From Cellulomonas fimi (lineage in GTDB: Bacteria > Actinomycetota > Actinomycetes > Actinomycetales > Cellulomonadaceae): a DNA stretch of 64,000 nt. Made by a program: the position numbers and the translations under genes. The notes below the pieces were generated by a model. That model was not told the origin of the DNA. It did no database searches and was given only the letters and a program-made list of their open reading frames with translations. The stretch lies in the NCBI RefSeq assembly GCF_028527925.1, contig NZ_JAPESW010000023.1, positions 1 to 64,000 on the forward strand. The letters run 5' to 3'. Position 1 is the first letter of the stretch; each line of letters starts with the position of its first letter. Positions 56,252 to 63,635 of the stretch are shown here, in pieces.

Positions 56252-57184
56252 TCAGCGGGTCGCGACGGGCAGCGCCTGCAGCTCCGGGAGCCGCGCCGCG
56301 AACGCCTCGAGGACGGACTCGCTGCCCGCGTAGACACCGTCGGGCCGCGGCCAGTGCACGATCACGTCGGTGAACCCGAGCGCCGCCGCACGCTCGACAC
56401 CCTCGACGGCCAGGTCGAGCGACGTCAGCGAGAACACGGGCGCGCCGTCGAGGCTGAGGTACCGGCGCAGCCGCGGTGCGGCGACCCCGTCGCGCCCGTG
56501 CGCGGCCTCGACGGCGTCCATCTGCGCCGACACGTCCGCGAGCCCGCTCCACCACCGCTCCTGCGCGCCCGCGGGGTCGCCCTCGGCACCCTCGGTGTCG
56601 TACGTCGGCCCGTACGTCACCCACCCCTGCCCGAGCCGTGCCGCGAGCGCCATCGTGCGCGGCCCCGCCGCGGCCATGAGGAACGGCACCCGCGGCTGCG
56701 CGATCGTGCCGGGGATCATGCGCGCGTCGTGCGCCTCGTAGAACTCGCCCGTGAACTCGGTCGACGGCTGCGTCAGCAGCCGGTCCAGCAGCCCGACGAA
56801 CTCCTCGTACCGCCGCGTCCGCTCACCGCGCGACCACGGCTCCCCCGTGACGGCCGCGTCGAACCCCTCGCCGCCCGCGCCGATCCCGAGCAGGAACCGC
56901 CCGCCCGACACGTCGTCGAGCCCGAGCACGTCCTTCGCGAACGGGACCGGGTGCCGGAAGTTCGGCGACGCGACGAACGTGCCGAGCTGGATCCGCTCCG
57001 TGACCGCGGCGGCGGCCGACAGCAGCGGGACGGTCGCGAACCACGGCCCGTCGGCGAGCGTGCGCCACGCGAGGTGGTCGTACGTCCACGCGTGGTCGAA
57101 GCCCCACTCCTCCGCCCGGAGCCACCGCTCCTTCGCGTGTGACCAGCGGTCCTGGGGCAGCAGCACGATCCCGACGGCGACCAT
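56252..57184 (-). CDS. LLM class F420-dependent oxidoreductase
   Basis: 310 residues of the luciferase-like TIM barrel: GIVLLPQDRW, WGFDHAWTYDHLAWRTLADG, ERIQLGTFVASPNFRHPVPF and GRFLLGIGAGGEGFDA. F420 use is inferred from the actinobacterial family. The substrate is unknown. ATG 57184. Convergent with galE, separated by GC-rich direct repeats (56218-56234 and 56254-56270). Confidence 0.85.
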   Translation of the reverse strand: MVAVGIVLLPQDRWSHAKERWLRAEEWGFDHAWTYDHLAWRTLADGPWFATVPLLSAAAAVTERIQLGTFVASPNFRHPVPFAKDVLGLDDVSGGRFLLGIGAGGEGFDAAVTGEPWSRGERTRRYEEFVGLLDRLLTQPSTEFTGEFYEAHDARMIPGTIAQPRVPFLMAAAGPRTMALAARLGQGWVTYGPTYDTEGAEGDPAGAQERWWSGLADVSAQMDAVEAAHGRDGVAAPRLRRYLSLDGAPVFSLTSLDLAVEGVERAAALGFTDVIVHWPRPDGVYAGSESVLEAFAARLPELQALPVATR

Positions 57185-57216
57185 GCGCCGACCCTAGCCG
57201 CCGGCGCCGACGCCGC

Positions 57217-57570
57217 TCAGCCCCAGCCGAGCTCGTGCAGCCGGTCGTCGTCGATGCCGAAGTGGTGCGCGACCTCGTGCACGACGGTCACCGCGACCTC
57301 CTCGACGACCTCGTCCCGGTCCTCGCAGATCGCGAGCGTCGGGTTGCGGTAGATCGTGATGCGGTCGGGCAGCGAGCCGGCGGCCCACCACTCGCCGCGC
57401 TCGGTGAGCGGCGTGCCCTCGTAGAGGCCCAGCAGCTCGGGCTCGTCCGGCGGCCCCTCGTCCTCGACGAGCACGACGACGTTGTCGATCAGGCGGGCCA
57501 GCTCAGGCGGGATCTCGTCGAGCGCGTCACGGACGGCGTCCTCGAACTCGTCGCGCGACATCTCCACCAC
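57217..57570 (-). CDS. Metallopeptidase family protein (minimal zincin, DUF1025)
   Basis: 117 residues. Zinc motif HEVAHHFGIDDDRLHELGW (HExxH plus downstream Asp), preceded by LPDRITIYRNPTLAICEDRD. The substrate is unknown. GTG 57570 has AGGA seven bases upstream; ATG 57561 (MSRDEFEDAV) is an alternative. It ends just before the LLM gene on the same strand. Confidence 0.88.
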   Translation of the reverse strand: MVEMSRDEFEDAVRDALDEIPPELARLIDNVVVLVEDEGPPDEPELLGLYEGTPLTERGEWWAAGSLPDRITIYRNPTLAICEDRDEVVEEVAVTVVHEVAHHFGIDDDRLHELGWG

Positions 57571-57633
57571 GGGACCATCCTGCCTGCTCACCGCGCTGCG
57601 GTCGCCCGACGACGACCGGCGACCACACCGCTT

Positions 57634-57663
57634 TTGGAGTTCGGGCCCCCGCTCCCGTATGCT
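57634..57663 (+). promoter_or_regulatory. Promoter of the tRNA-Glu/Asp/Phe cluster
   Basis: TTGGAG (57634-57639) and TATGCT (57658-57663) are separated by 18 bases, about 42 bases before tRNA-Glu. Confidence 0.6.
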
Positions 57664-57705
57664 CGTCTCCGGTCATCCGGCGCCTCGTCGTCAGGGGCGG
57701 GACAC

Positions 57706-57778
57706 GCCCCCATCGTCTAGCGGCCTAGGACCCCGCCCTTTCACGGCGGTAGCACGGGTTCGAATCCCGTTGGGGGTA
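57706..57778 (+). tRNA. tRNA-Glu (anticodon TTC)
   Basis: Acceptor GCCCCCA/TGGGGGT (G-U at the first pair), anticodon stem CCGCC/GGCGG with TTC in the loop, T arm ACGGG TTCGAAT CCCGT, discriminator A. No CCA is encoded. Confidence 0.96.
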
Positions 57779-57823
57779 CGAGCAGGTGCAGTGAAGCAGT
57801 ACAGCAAGGCCTTGTTCCACCAA

Positions 57824-57897
57824 GGCCCCGTAGCGCAGTTGGTTAGCGCGCCGCCCTGTCACGGCGGAGGTCGCGGGTTCAAGTCCCGTCGGGGTCG
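57824..57897 (+). tRNA. tRNA-Asp (anticodon GTC)
   Basis: Acceptor GGCCCCG/CGGGGTC, D arm GCGC AGTTGGTTA GCGC, anticodon stem CCGCC/GGCGG with GTC, T arm GCGGG TTCAAGT CCCGT, discriminator G as expected for tRNA-Asp. Confidence 0.96.
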
Positions 57898-57936
57898 CTC
57901 GAAGCGCCGGTCCTCGGACCGGCGTTCTCGTTCCGA

Positions 57937-58009
57937 GGCTCTGTAGCTCAGTTGGTAGAGCGTTCGACTGAAAATCGAAAGGTCACCGGATCGACGCCGG
58001 TCGGAGCCA
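57937..58009 (+). tRNA. tRNA-Phe (anticodon GAA)
   Basis: Acceptor GGCTCTG/CGGAGCC, anticodon loop CTGAAAA (GAA), T loop in CACCGG ATCGACG CCGGT, so position 54 is A and not T. Discriminator A. A small hairpin CGCCGGTC/GACCGGCG lies between the Asp and Phe genes. Confidence 0.94.
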
Positions 58010-58015
58010 CCGCGA

Positions 58016-58047
58016 CGAAGGCCCCCTGGATCACCAGGGGGCCTTCG
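58016..58047 (+). terminator. Terminator of the tRNA cluster
   Basis: Perfect 14-bp stem CGAAGGCCCCCTGG (58016-58029) with CCAGGGGGCCTTCG (58034-58047) and a four-base loop, directly after tRNA-Phe. Confidence 0.85.
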
Positions 58048-58150
58048 TGCATGTCCGGGCGGTATGACCTGGGCCGATGATCCCGGCCGACCGGCGCGCA
58101 CCCGCCTAGGCTGGGAGGCGCACCGCACTGTCCCGCCGACGGAGGAACCC

Positions 58151-58591
58151 GTGAGCAGCACCGGACCCGAGCGCCCGCGCAAGCCGTTCTTCGAGCGCTT
58201 CACCGAACCGTTCGCCGACATCGCCCGCGAGAAGATCGGGCAGGCGGAGGACCGGGTCCGTGAGGCGATCCAGGCGGAGATCGACGCCGTCAGCGCGAGC
58301 GTGCGCGCGCGTGCCGTGCAGGTGCGGCCGTCCGCGATCGGCTTCGGCGCCGCCGCGCTGCTCACGTTCTTCGGCCTCGCCCTGTTCGTCACGGCCGCCG
58401 TCGTCGGCCTCGCGCACGTCGTCGAGCTGTGGCTCGCAGCACTCCTGGTCGGCGCGGCTCTCATCATCGTCGCCGGCGGGCTCGCGGCATGGGCCCGGTC
58501 GCGGCTGCCGAAGGGTCCCGCCATGAGCGTGACCCGCGCGCACGAGGTGTCGCACCCCGCCGAGGAGCAGGTCCACCCCTGGTCCGACTGA
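58151..58591 (+). CDS. Phage holin family (holin-like) membrane protein
   Basis: 146 residues. Polar helical N-terminus (ADIAREKIGQAEDRVREAIQ), then two adjacent TM helices (SAIGFGAAALLTFFGLALFV and LWLAALLVGAALIIVAGGLA), and a polar tail. This layout is shared with chromosomal Phage_holin_3_6-type proteins of actinobacteria, which are not phage genes. GTG 58151 follows GGAGGAACCC. Confidence 0.7.
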   Translation: MSSTGPERPRKPFFERFTEPFADIAREKIGQAEDRVREAIQAEIDAVSASVRARAVQVRPSAIGFGAAALLTFFGLALFVTAAVVGLAHVVELWLAALLVGAALIIVAGGLAAWARSRLPKGPAMSVTRAHEVSHPAEEQVHPWSD

Positions 58592-58725
58592 CCGCCCCGC
58601 GGCGTCGACGACCCGCCCGCGCGGTCGCTCGTCGACGCCGCTCGGATGCGGCCCGCCACCTGCGCTTGCACACTGGGAGTCCCGGTCACCGGACGCCGGG
58701 CGACGAGCGACGAGAGGGCGTCACC

Positions 58726-59136
58726 ATGACCACGCAGGCAGGACCGACGGGCGAGCCCCGGAGCATCGGTCAGCTCGTGAGCGACCTGAGCGAGCAGACG
58801 TCCCGGTTGGTCCGCGCCGAGCTCGACCTCGCGAAGGCCGAGATCCAGGCCAAGGCGCAGCAGCTCGGGATCGGCGCCGGTCTGCTGGCCGCCGCGGGCA
58901 TCCTCGCGCTCTACGTGCTGGCCACGGCGATCGCGACCGCGATCCTCGGCCTGTCGACCGTCATGGACGCGTGGCTCGCGGCGCTCATCGTCACGGTGCT
59001 CCTGCTGATCGTGACGATCGTGCTGGCGCTGATCGGCATCCGGCTGGTCAAGCGCGGGTCGCCCCCGACGCCGGAACGCGCGATCGAGAACGTGCACGAG
59101 GACCTCGAGGCCGTGAAGGCGGGGTGGAACGCGTGA
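58726..59136 (+). CDS. Phage holin family (Phage_holin_3_6-like) membrane protein
   Basis: 136 residues. SIGQLVSDLSEQTSRLVRAE and LDLAKAEIQAKAQQLGIGAG form the typical amphipathic N-terminus, followed by two TM helices and a polar C-terminus (ERAIENVHEDLEAVKAGW). Function unknown; probably an envelope protein. ATG 58726. Overlaps the next gene by four bases (GTGA). Confidence 0.82.
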   Translation: MTTQAGPTGEPRSIGQLVSDLSEQTSRLVRAELDLAKAEIQAKAQQLGIGAGLLAAAGILALYVLATAIATAILGLSTVMDAWLAALIVTVLLLIVTIVLALIGIRLVKRGSPPTPERAIENVHEDLEAVKAGWNA

Positions 59137-59444
59137 GCGACCAGACCACGAAGAAGGACGCGAACGACGACAAGCCGGCGATCACCACGCCGCGCATGGT
59201 CGAGGCCGAGAGCGAGGTCGCACGCACGCGGGCCGAGCTCGCCGCGACCGTCGACGCGCTCGCCGACCGGCTCGACCCGCGCGCGCAGGCGAAGAGCGCG
59301 GTCGACGGGACCAAGCGGCTGTGGTCCGACGCGACGACCAAGGACGCCGACCCGCACCGGCAGAAGCGTGCCCGCGCCGTGATCGGCGGCGCGGTGGCGG
59401 TCGTCGCGCTCCTCGCGGCGGCGGGCCTGCGCCGCAAGGGCTGA
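59133..59444 (+). CDS. DUF3618 domain protein
   Basis: 103 residues. EVARTRAELAATVDALADRL followed by DPRAQAKSAVDGTKRLW is the DUF3618 signature, with a single C-terminal TM helix (VIGGAVAVVALLAAAGLRRK). GTG 59133 overlaps the preceding stop. Two holin-like genes plus DUF3618 form a common actinobacterial envelope operon. Confidence 0.88.
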   Translation: MSDQTTKKDANDDKPAITTPRMVEAESEVARTRAELAATVDALADRLDPRAQAKSAVDGTKRLWSDATTKDADPHRQKRARAVIGGAVAVVALLAAAGLRRKG

Positions 59445-59455
59445 CCACACGCTCG

Positions 59456-59498
59456 GACGACGACCGCGGCGCGCACGACCGGCGCCGCGGTCGTCGTC
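59456..59498 (+). terminator. Terminator of the holin-like/DUF3618 operon
   Basis: Perfect 17-bp stem, GACGACGACCGCGGCGC (59456-59472) with its complement at 59482-59498, nine-base loop, 12 bases after the stop. Confidence 0.85.
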
Positions 59499-59543
59499 GT
59501 GCGGAGATGTCGCCGGGCCGCGTCTCGTCGCGGTGCTCGTGCC

Positions 59544-59618
59544 GGAGTCTGCGGCCGTGGCGGATCCCGGGGTGTGCGGCCGTAGCGAACCCCGGAGTCT
59601 GCGGCCATGGCGGATCGG
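59544..59618. repeat. Three tandem copies of a 25-bp unit
   Basis: Units begin at 59544, 59569 and 59594 with GGAGTCTGCGGCC, GGGGTGTGCGGCC and GGAGTCTGCGGCC. Copies 1 and 3 are nearly identical; copy 2 differs more. It lies in the 373-base gap between the DUF3618 gene and bldC (59445-59817), which otherwise holds only the terminator. Confidence 0.75.
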
Positions 59619-59817
59619 CGGCCGGGTCACGACGTCGTCGTCGCCCCAGAGGCCGCTGTCGTCTCGCTCGTCCCGGAGGCTCGTGCCGGAGCGGGGCGGG
59701 CGGTGTCCGGTCCGGACACAGGGACGTCGGCGCCCTCAGGGCGCCGGCGTCAGGTGCCGCACGGGGCGGCGAGGAGGGCAGGCGGGTGGAGCGCCCGCCT
59801 CGGTGTCGTCGACGAGC

Positions 59818-60027
59818 TCAGTCGTCCGACGCGTGCTGCTGAGGCACGCCGTTGAGCAGGTCGCGCACCTCGGACTCCCGGTAGCGGCGGTGGCCACCGA
59901 GCGTGCGGATCGAGGAGAGCTTCCCGGCCTTCGCCCAGCGGGTCACGGTCTTCGGGTCGACCCGGAAGAGCGTCGCGACCTCGGACGGCGTGAGCAGCGC
60001 CTCGGACTCTGCGGGGTGAGCGGTCAT
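59818..60027 (-). CDS. bldC: BldC-type MerR-like HTH regulator
   Basis: 69 residues, a bare winged helix: ALLTPSEVATLFRVDPKTVT, RWAKAGKLSSIRTLGGHRRY and RESEVRDLLNG, matching BldC of Streptomyces. It binds DNA head-to-tail on direct repeats and controls developmental timing there; the role in a non-sporulating organism is not known. ATG 60027 has AGGAGG six bases upstream. Confidence 0.93.
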   Translation of the reverse strand: MTAHPAESEALLTPSEVATLFRVDPKTVTRWAKAGKLSSIRTLGGHRRYRESEVRDLLNGVPQQHASDD

Positions 60028-60450
60028 CAGCTGCCTCCTGAGGCAAGCGTGCGGGCGGCCGAGGCGTGCGCCGGGTCCGCCCCGTCGGGTGCGGTTGGTG
60101 CGGTGCGCGGGTAGCGCGGTGGTGCGGTGGTGCGGGTGATGCGGGCTGTCTCACTAGCATGAACGAAACGGTCAGATGACGCATTCCGGGACACAGTTTG
60201 GTCACGGATGCCGCATCACTCTCATCCAACTCTCATCATGCATCGTTACACGAACCGTACCGTCAGCCTAAACCCGACTTATCGGTCATCACGACCGGTT
60301 CGCCCGACGTGACGTGTGTCGCTCGTCCGCGAGTGGTCGGAATAGCGCGGGACCATGTACCGTTGCCCCACGAAGAGACGATTCAGCACCCCGGGGCCGC
60401 ACGTGTGAGCACGGTGCCGCCCCGCATCCACGTTAGAGGGGGTCGATGCC
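60028..60450. promoter_or_regulatory. Long divergent promoter region between bldC and the DUF3073 gene
   Basis: 423 bases without a gene. 60085-60150 is a run of GGTGCGG-type words that could form direct repeats. 60150-60290 is the lowest-GC stretch nearby (ATGACGCATTCC, CATCATGCATCGTTACACG) and is the likely promoter core. The part near 60345-60400 (GGACCATGTACCGTTGCCCC) may hold the DUF3073 promoter. No site is certain. Confidence 0.5.
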
Positions 60451-60663
60451 ATGGGGCGCGGCCGTCAGAAGGCGAAGCAGACCAAGGTGGCCCGGGAGCT
60501 GAAGTACTTCAGCCCCGAGACCAACTACCGAGCCCTCGAGCAGGAGCTCGGCTCGCTGAGCCACAACGATCTGGGATCCGAGCGTCGCGGCAGCGCCGTC
60601 GACACTGGAGACTGGTCCCGGGACGAGGACGACGACTACCGTCGCTGGTCCGACGACGGCTGA
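60451..60663 (+). CDS. DUF3073 protein
   Basis: 70 residues. MGRGRQKAKQTKVARELKYF and SPETNYRALEQEL are the DUF3073 signature, followed by an acidic C-terminus. Small basic/acidic soluble protein of unknown function, universal in actinobacteria and typically next to bldC and pur genes. ATG 60451 follows AGAGGGGGTCG. Confidence 0.92.
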   Translation: MGRGRQKAKQTKVARELKYFSPETNYRALEQELGSLSHNDLGSERRGSAVDTGDWSRDEDDDYRRWSDDG

Positions 60664-60787
60664 GGTCGTGGGGTCGGCGTGACGGCCTCCCCGAGCGTGA
60701 CCCCTCCGCCCCGCTGAGGTCGTCGTCGCCCGGACCCGTCCCTGCCGACCAGCACGGTGCGGCACAGCGGTCGCTTCACCACACACT

Positions 60788-60822
60788 CACCGGCCGGTGA
60801 CGTTCATGGCGTCACCGGCCGG
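60788..60822. terminator. Bidirectional terminator between DUF3073 gene and purM
   Basis: Perfect 14-bp stem ACCGGCCGGTGACG (60788-60801) with CGTCACCGGCCGGT (60809-60822), seven-base loop, extended by CACAC/GTGTG beyond a small bulge. Confidence 0.8.
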
Positions 60823-60858
60823 TTGGTGTGTGCGTGCGCCGTCCGCCCGGGCTGCGCG

Positions 60859-61980
60859 TCAGACGCGGTAGGTCCCCGAGAGGCGGACGGCTCCCCCGTC
60901 GACCCCCTTGGTCCCCGCGACGACGTCCGGCGAGCCCGCGACGTCCCGCATCGGGTCCGCGTCCCGGACGGTGCCCAGCACCCAGGCGGGCAGGCCGAGC
61001 TCCGACGTGTGCGCGAGGACGCCGTCCACGGCGTCGGCCGCGACGACCGCCACCATCCCGACGCCCAGGTTGAGCGTGCCCTCGAGGTCGTGCCACGGCA
61101 CACCACCGAGCTGCTGCACGAGCGAGAAGACGGGCGGCAGCTGCCAACCGGCGCGGTCGACGTCGGCGACCAGGCCCCGCGGCAGGACGCGCGCGACGTT
61201 CGACGCAAGCCCGCCGCCCGTGACGTGGCTGAACGCGTGGATCCCCGCGACACCGGCACGCTCGATCAGCGCGAGGACGTCGCTCGCGTAGACGCGCGTC
61301 GGCTCGAGGAGCTCCTCGCCGAGGGTGCGACCGAGCTCGTCGACGTGGCGCTCGAGGCCCCAGCCGGCGACCTCGACGACCTTGCGGACCAGCGAGTAGC
61401 CGTTGGAGTGCAGGCCGCTCGACGCGAGCGCGACGAGCACGTCGCCCGCGCGCACGCGGTCCGGACCCAGCAGCTCTTCGGCCTCGACGACACCCGTCGC
61501 GGCTCCCGCGACGTCGTACTCGTCGGGGCGCAGCAGACCGGGGTGCTCGGCGGTCTCGCCGCCGACGAGCGCGGTGCCGGCGACCGAGCACGCCGCGGCG
61601 ATGCCGCGCACGATGTCGGCGATGCGCTCGGGCACGACGCGGCCCGTCGCGATGTAGTCCGTCATGAACAGCGGCTTCGCACCGACCACGACGATGTCGT
61701 CGACGACCATGCCGACCAGGTCGAAGCCGATCGTGTCGTGCACGTCGAGCGCCTGCGCGATCGCGACCTTGGTGCCGACGCCGTCGGTCGACGTCGCGAG
61801 CAGCGGGCGGCGGTAGCGGGTCAGGAGCGACGCGTCGTAGAGCCCGGCGAACCCGCCGACACCGCCGAGGACCTGCGGTCCGTGCGTCGCGCGCACGGCG
61901 TCCTTCATCAGCTCGACGGCCTTGTCGCCGGCCTCGGTGTCGACGCCGGCGGCGGCGTAGGTGACGTGCGGGGTGCTCAC
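60859..61980 (-). CDS. purM: Phosphoribosylformylglycinamidine cyclo-ligase (AIR synthetase)
   Basis: 373 residues. TYAAAGVDTEAGDKAVELMK, STDGVGTKVAIAQALDVHDT and GFDLVGMVVDDIVVVGAKPL are diagnostic; FSHVTGGGLASNVARVLPRG comes later. It makes AIR from FGAM in purine synthesis. GTG 61980 overlaps the purF stop (GTGA), so it is coupled. Confidence 0.96.
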   Translation of the reverse strand: MSTPHVTYAAAGVDTEAGDKAVELMKDAVRATHGPQVLGGVGGFAGLYDASLLTRYRRPLLATSTDGVGTKVAIAQALDVHDTIGFDLVGMVVDDIVVVGAKPLFMTDYIATGRVVPERIADIVRGIAAACSVAGTALVGGETAEHPGLLRPDEYDVAGAATGVVEAEELLGPDRVRAGDVLVALASSGLHSNGYSLVRKVVEVAGWGLERHVDELGRTLGEELLEPTRVYASDVLALIERAGVAGIHAFSHVTGGGLASNVARVLPRGLVADVDRAGWQLPPVFSLVQQLGGVPWHDLEGTLNLGVGMVAVVAADAVDGVLAHTSELGLPAWVLGTVRDADPMRDVAGSPDVVAGTKGVDGGAVRLSGTYRV

Positions 61981-63542
61981 GGGTGCTCCAGGGCGGTCGC
62001 GCCACCGGTCGACGGGACGATGGTCAGCAGGCCGTCCTCGGGCGCGCCGAGCGGCAGCTCGTTCTGCTCGAGGAGGTTCTTGCCGAGGCGGTCGGCGGGC
62101 GGCAGCTCGATCGGGTAGCGGCCCGAGAAGCACGCGGTGCACAGCTGCGAGCGGGGCTGCTCGGTCGCCTCGACCATGCCCTCCTCGGAGATGTAGCCGA
62201 GCGAGTCGGCGCCGAGGGACGCCGCGATCTCGTCGACGCCGAGGCCGTTCGCGATGAGCTCGGCGCGGCTCGCGAAGTCGATGCCGTAGAAGCACGGCCA
62301 CTTCACGGGCGGCGAGCTGATCCGGACGTGCACCTCCGCGGCGCCCGCCTCGCGGAGCATCCGCACGAGCGCGCGCTGCGTGTTGCCACGCACGATCGAG
62401 TCGTCGACGACGACGAGCCGCTTGCCGCGGATGACCTCGCGCAGCGGGTTGAGCTTGAGCCGGATGCCGAGCTGGCGCAGCGTCTGCGACGGCTGGATGA
62501 ACGTCCGGCCGACGTACGCGTTCTTGGTGAGGCCCTGCCCGAACGGGATGCCGGACTCGGTCGCGAAGCCGACGGCCGCGGGCGTGCCGGACTCGGGCAC
62601 CGGGATGACGAGGTCGGCCTCGACCGGGTGCTCGACCGCGAGGCGGCGGCCCATCGCGACGCGCGCGGCGTGCACGGACCGGCCGGCGATGGTCGTGTCG
62701 GGGCGCGCGAGGTAGACGTACTCGAAGACGCAGCCCGCGCGGTCGACCGGCGCGAACCTGGTCGAGCGCAGGCCGTCGGCGTCGATCGCGATGAACTCGC
62801 CCGGCTCGACCTCGCGGACGAACGACGCGCCCACGATGTCGAGCGCGGGCGTCTCCGACGCGACGACCCAGCCGCGCTCGAGCCGGCCGAGCACGAGCGG
62901 GCGGACGCCCTGCGGGTCGCGCGCGGCGTAGAGCGTGTGCTCGTCCATGAAGACGAGGCTGAACGCACCGCGCAGGCGGGGCAGGACCTCGAGCGCGGTG
63001 GCCTCGAGCGTGTGGTCCGGGTCCCCCGCGAGCAGCGCGGTGACGAGGGCCGTGTCGGTGGTGTTGCCGCGCGCGAGCTCGCCGCGGCGCTGGCTGCCGT
63101 ACCGCTCGGCGACGAGGTCGACGAGCTCGGCGGAGTTCGTGAGGTTGCCGTTGTGCCCGAGGGCGACGGTGCCGGCGGCGGTCGCGCCGAGCGTCGGCTG
63201 GGCGTTCTCCCACGTCGAGCCGCCGGTCGTCGAGTAGCGCGCGTGCCCGATGGCGATGTGCCCCTGCAGGGCGTTCAGCGCGGTCTCGTCGAAGACCTGG
63301 GAGACGAGGCCCATGTCCTTGTAGACGAGGAGCTGCTGGCCGTTCGATGTCGCGATGCCCGCGGACTCCTGCCCGCGGTGCTGCAGCGCGTAGAGGCCGA
63401 AGTAGGTGAGCTTGGCGACCTCCTCGCCCGGTGCCCAGACGCCGAAGACGCCGCAGGCGTCCTGCGGGCCTTTCTCGCCGGGGAGGAGGTCGTGGTTCAG
63501 TCGTCCGTCTGCGCGGGGGGCCACGGCCCTATGGTCGCACAC
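61977..63542 (-). CDS. purF: Amidophosphoribosyltransferase
   Basis: 521 residues. The mature N-terminal nucleophile Cys lies in GPQDACGVFGVWAPGEE, after a short propeptide. The glutaminase part has YALQHRGQESAGIATSNGQQ and GHNGNLTNSAELVD; the PRPP site is RLVVVDDSIVRGNTQRALVR. C-terminal CTACFSGRYPIELP fits the Fe-S-type PurF. GTG 63542 is used; GTG 63524 is an alternative. It catalyses the first committed step of purine synthesis and is transcribed with purM. Confidence 0.95.
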   Translation of the reverse strand: MCDHRAVAPRADGRLNHDLLPGEKGPQDACGVFGVWAPGEEVAKLTYFGLYALQHRGQESAGIATSNGQQLLVYKDMGLVSQVFDETALNALQGHIAIGHARYSTTGGSTWENAQPTLGATAAGTVALGHNGNLTNSAELVDLVAERYGSQRRGELARGNTTDTALVTALLAGDPDHTLEATALEVLPRLRGAFSLVFMDEHTLYAARDPQGVRPLVLGRLERGWVVASETPALDIVGASFVREVEPGEFIAIDADGLRSTRFAPVDRAGCVFEYVYLARPDTTIAGRSVHAARVAMGRRLAVEHPVEADLVIPVPESGTPAAVGFATESGIPFGQGLTKNAYVGRTFIQPSQTLRQLGIRLKLNPLREVIRGKRLVVVDDSIVRGNTQRALVRMLREAGAAEVHVRISSPPVKWPCFYGIDFASRAELIANGLGVDEIAASLGADSLGYISEEGMVEATEQPRSQLCTACFSGRYPIELPPADRLGKNLLEQNELPLGAPEDGLLTIVPSTGGATALEHP

Positions 63543-63635
63543 CGCCCTCGCGCACCCGCAGGGGCGCCCGGCGTCCGGACGGGTGGAACCGCAGGGCTGG
63601 TCGGTGCGCGCTCATCCGCTGCGGCCCGGGGTCCG

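Noticed and set aside
57706-58009. tRNA genes as an integration site with direct attachment repeat
   Set aside because: No partial tRNA copy or integrase was seen within the window.
58151-59136. Prophage because of holin-family hits
   Set aside because: These are chromosomal holin-like proteins found with DUF3618. No structural, lysis or integrase genes are present.
59544-59618. CRISPR-like repeat
   Set aside because: Tandem 25-bp units without spacers and only three copies.
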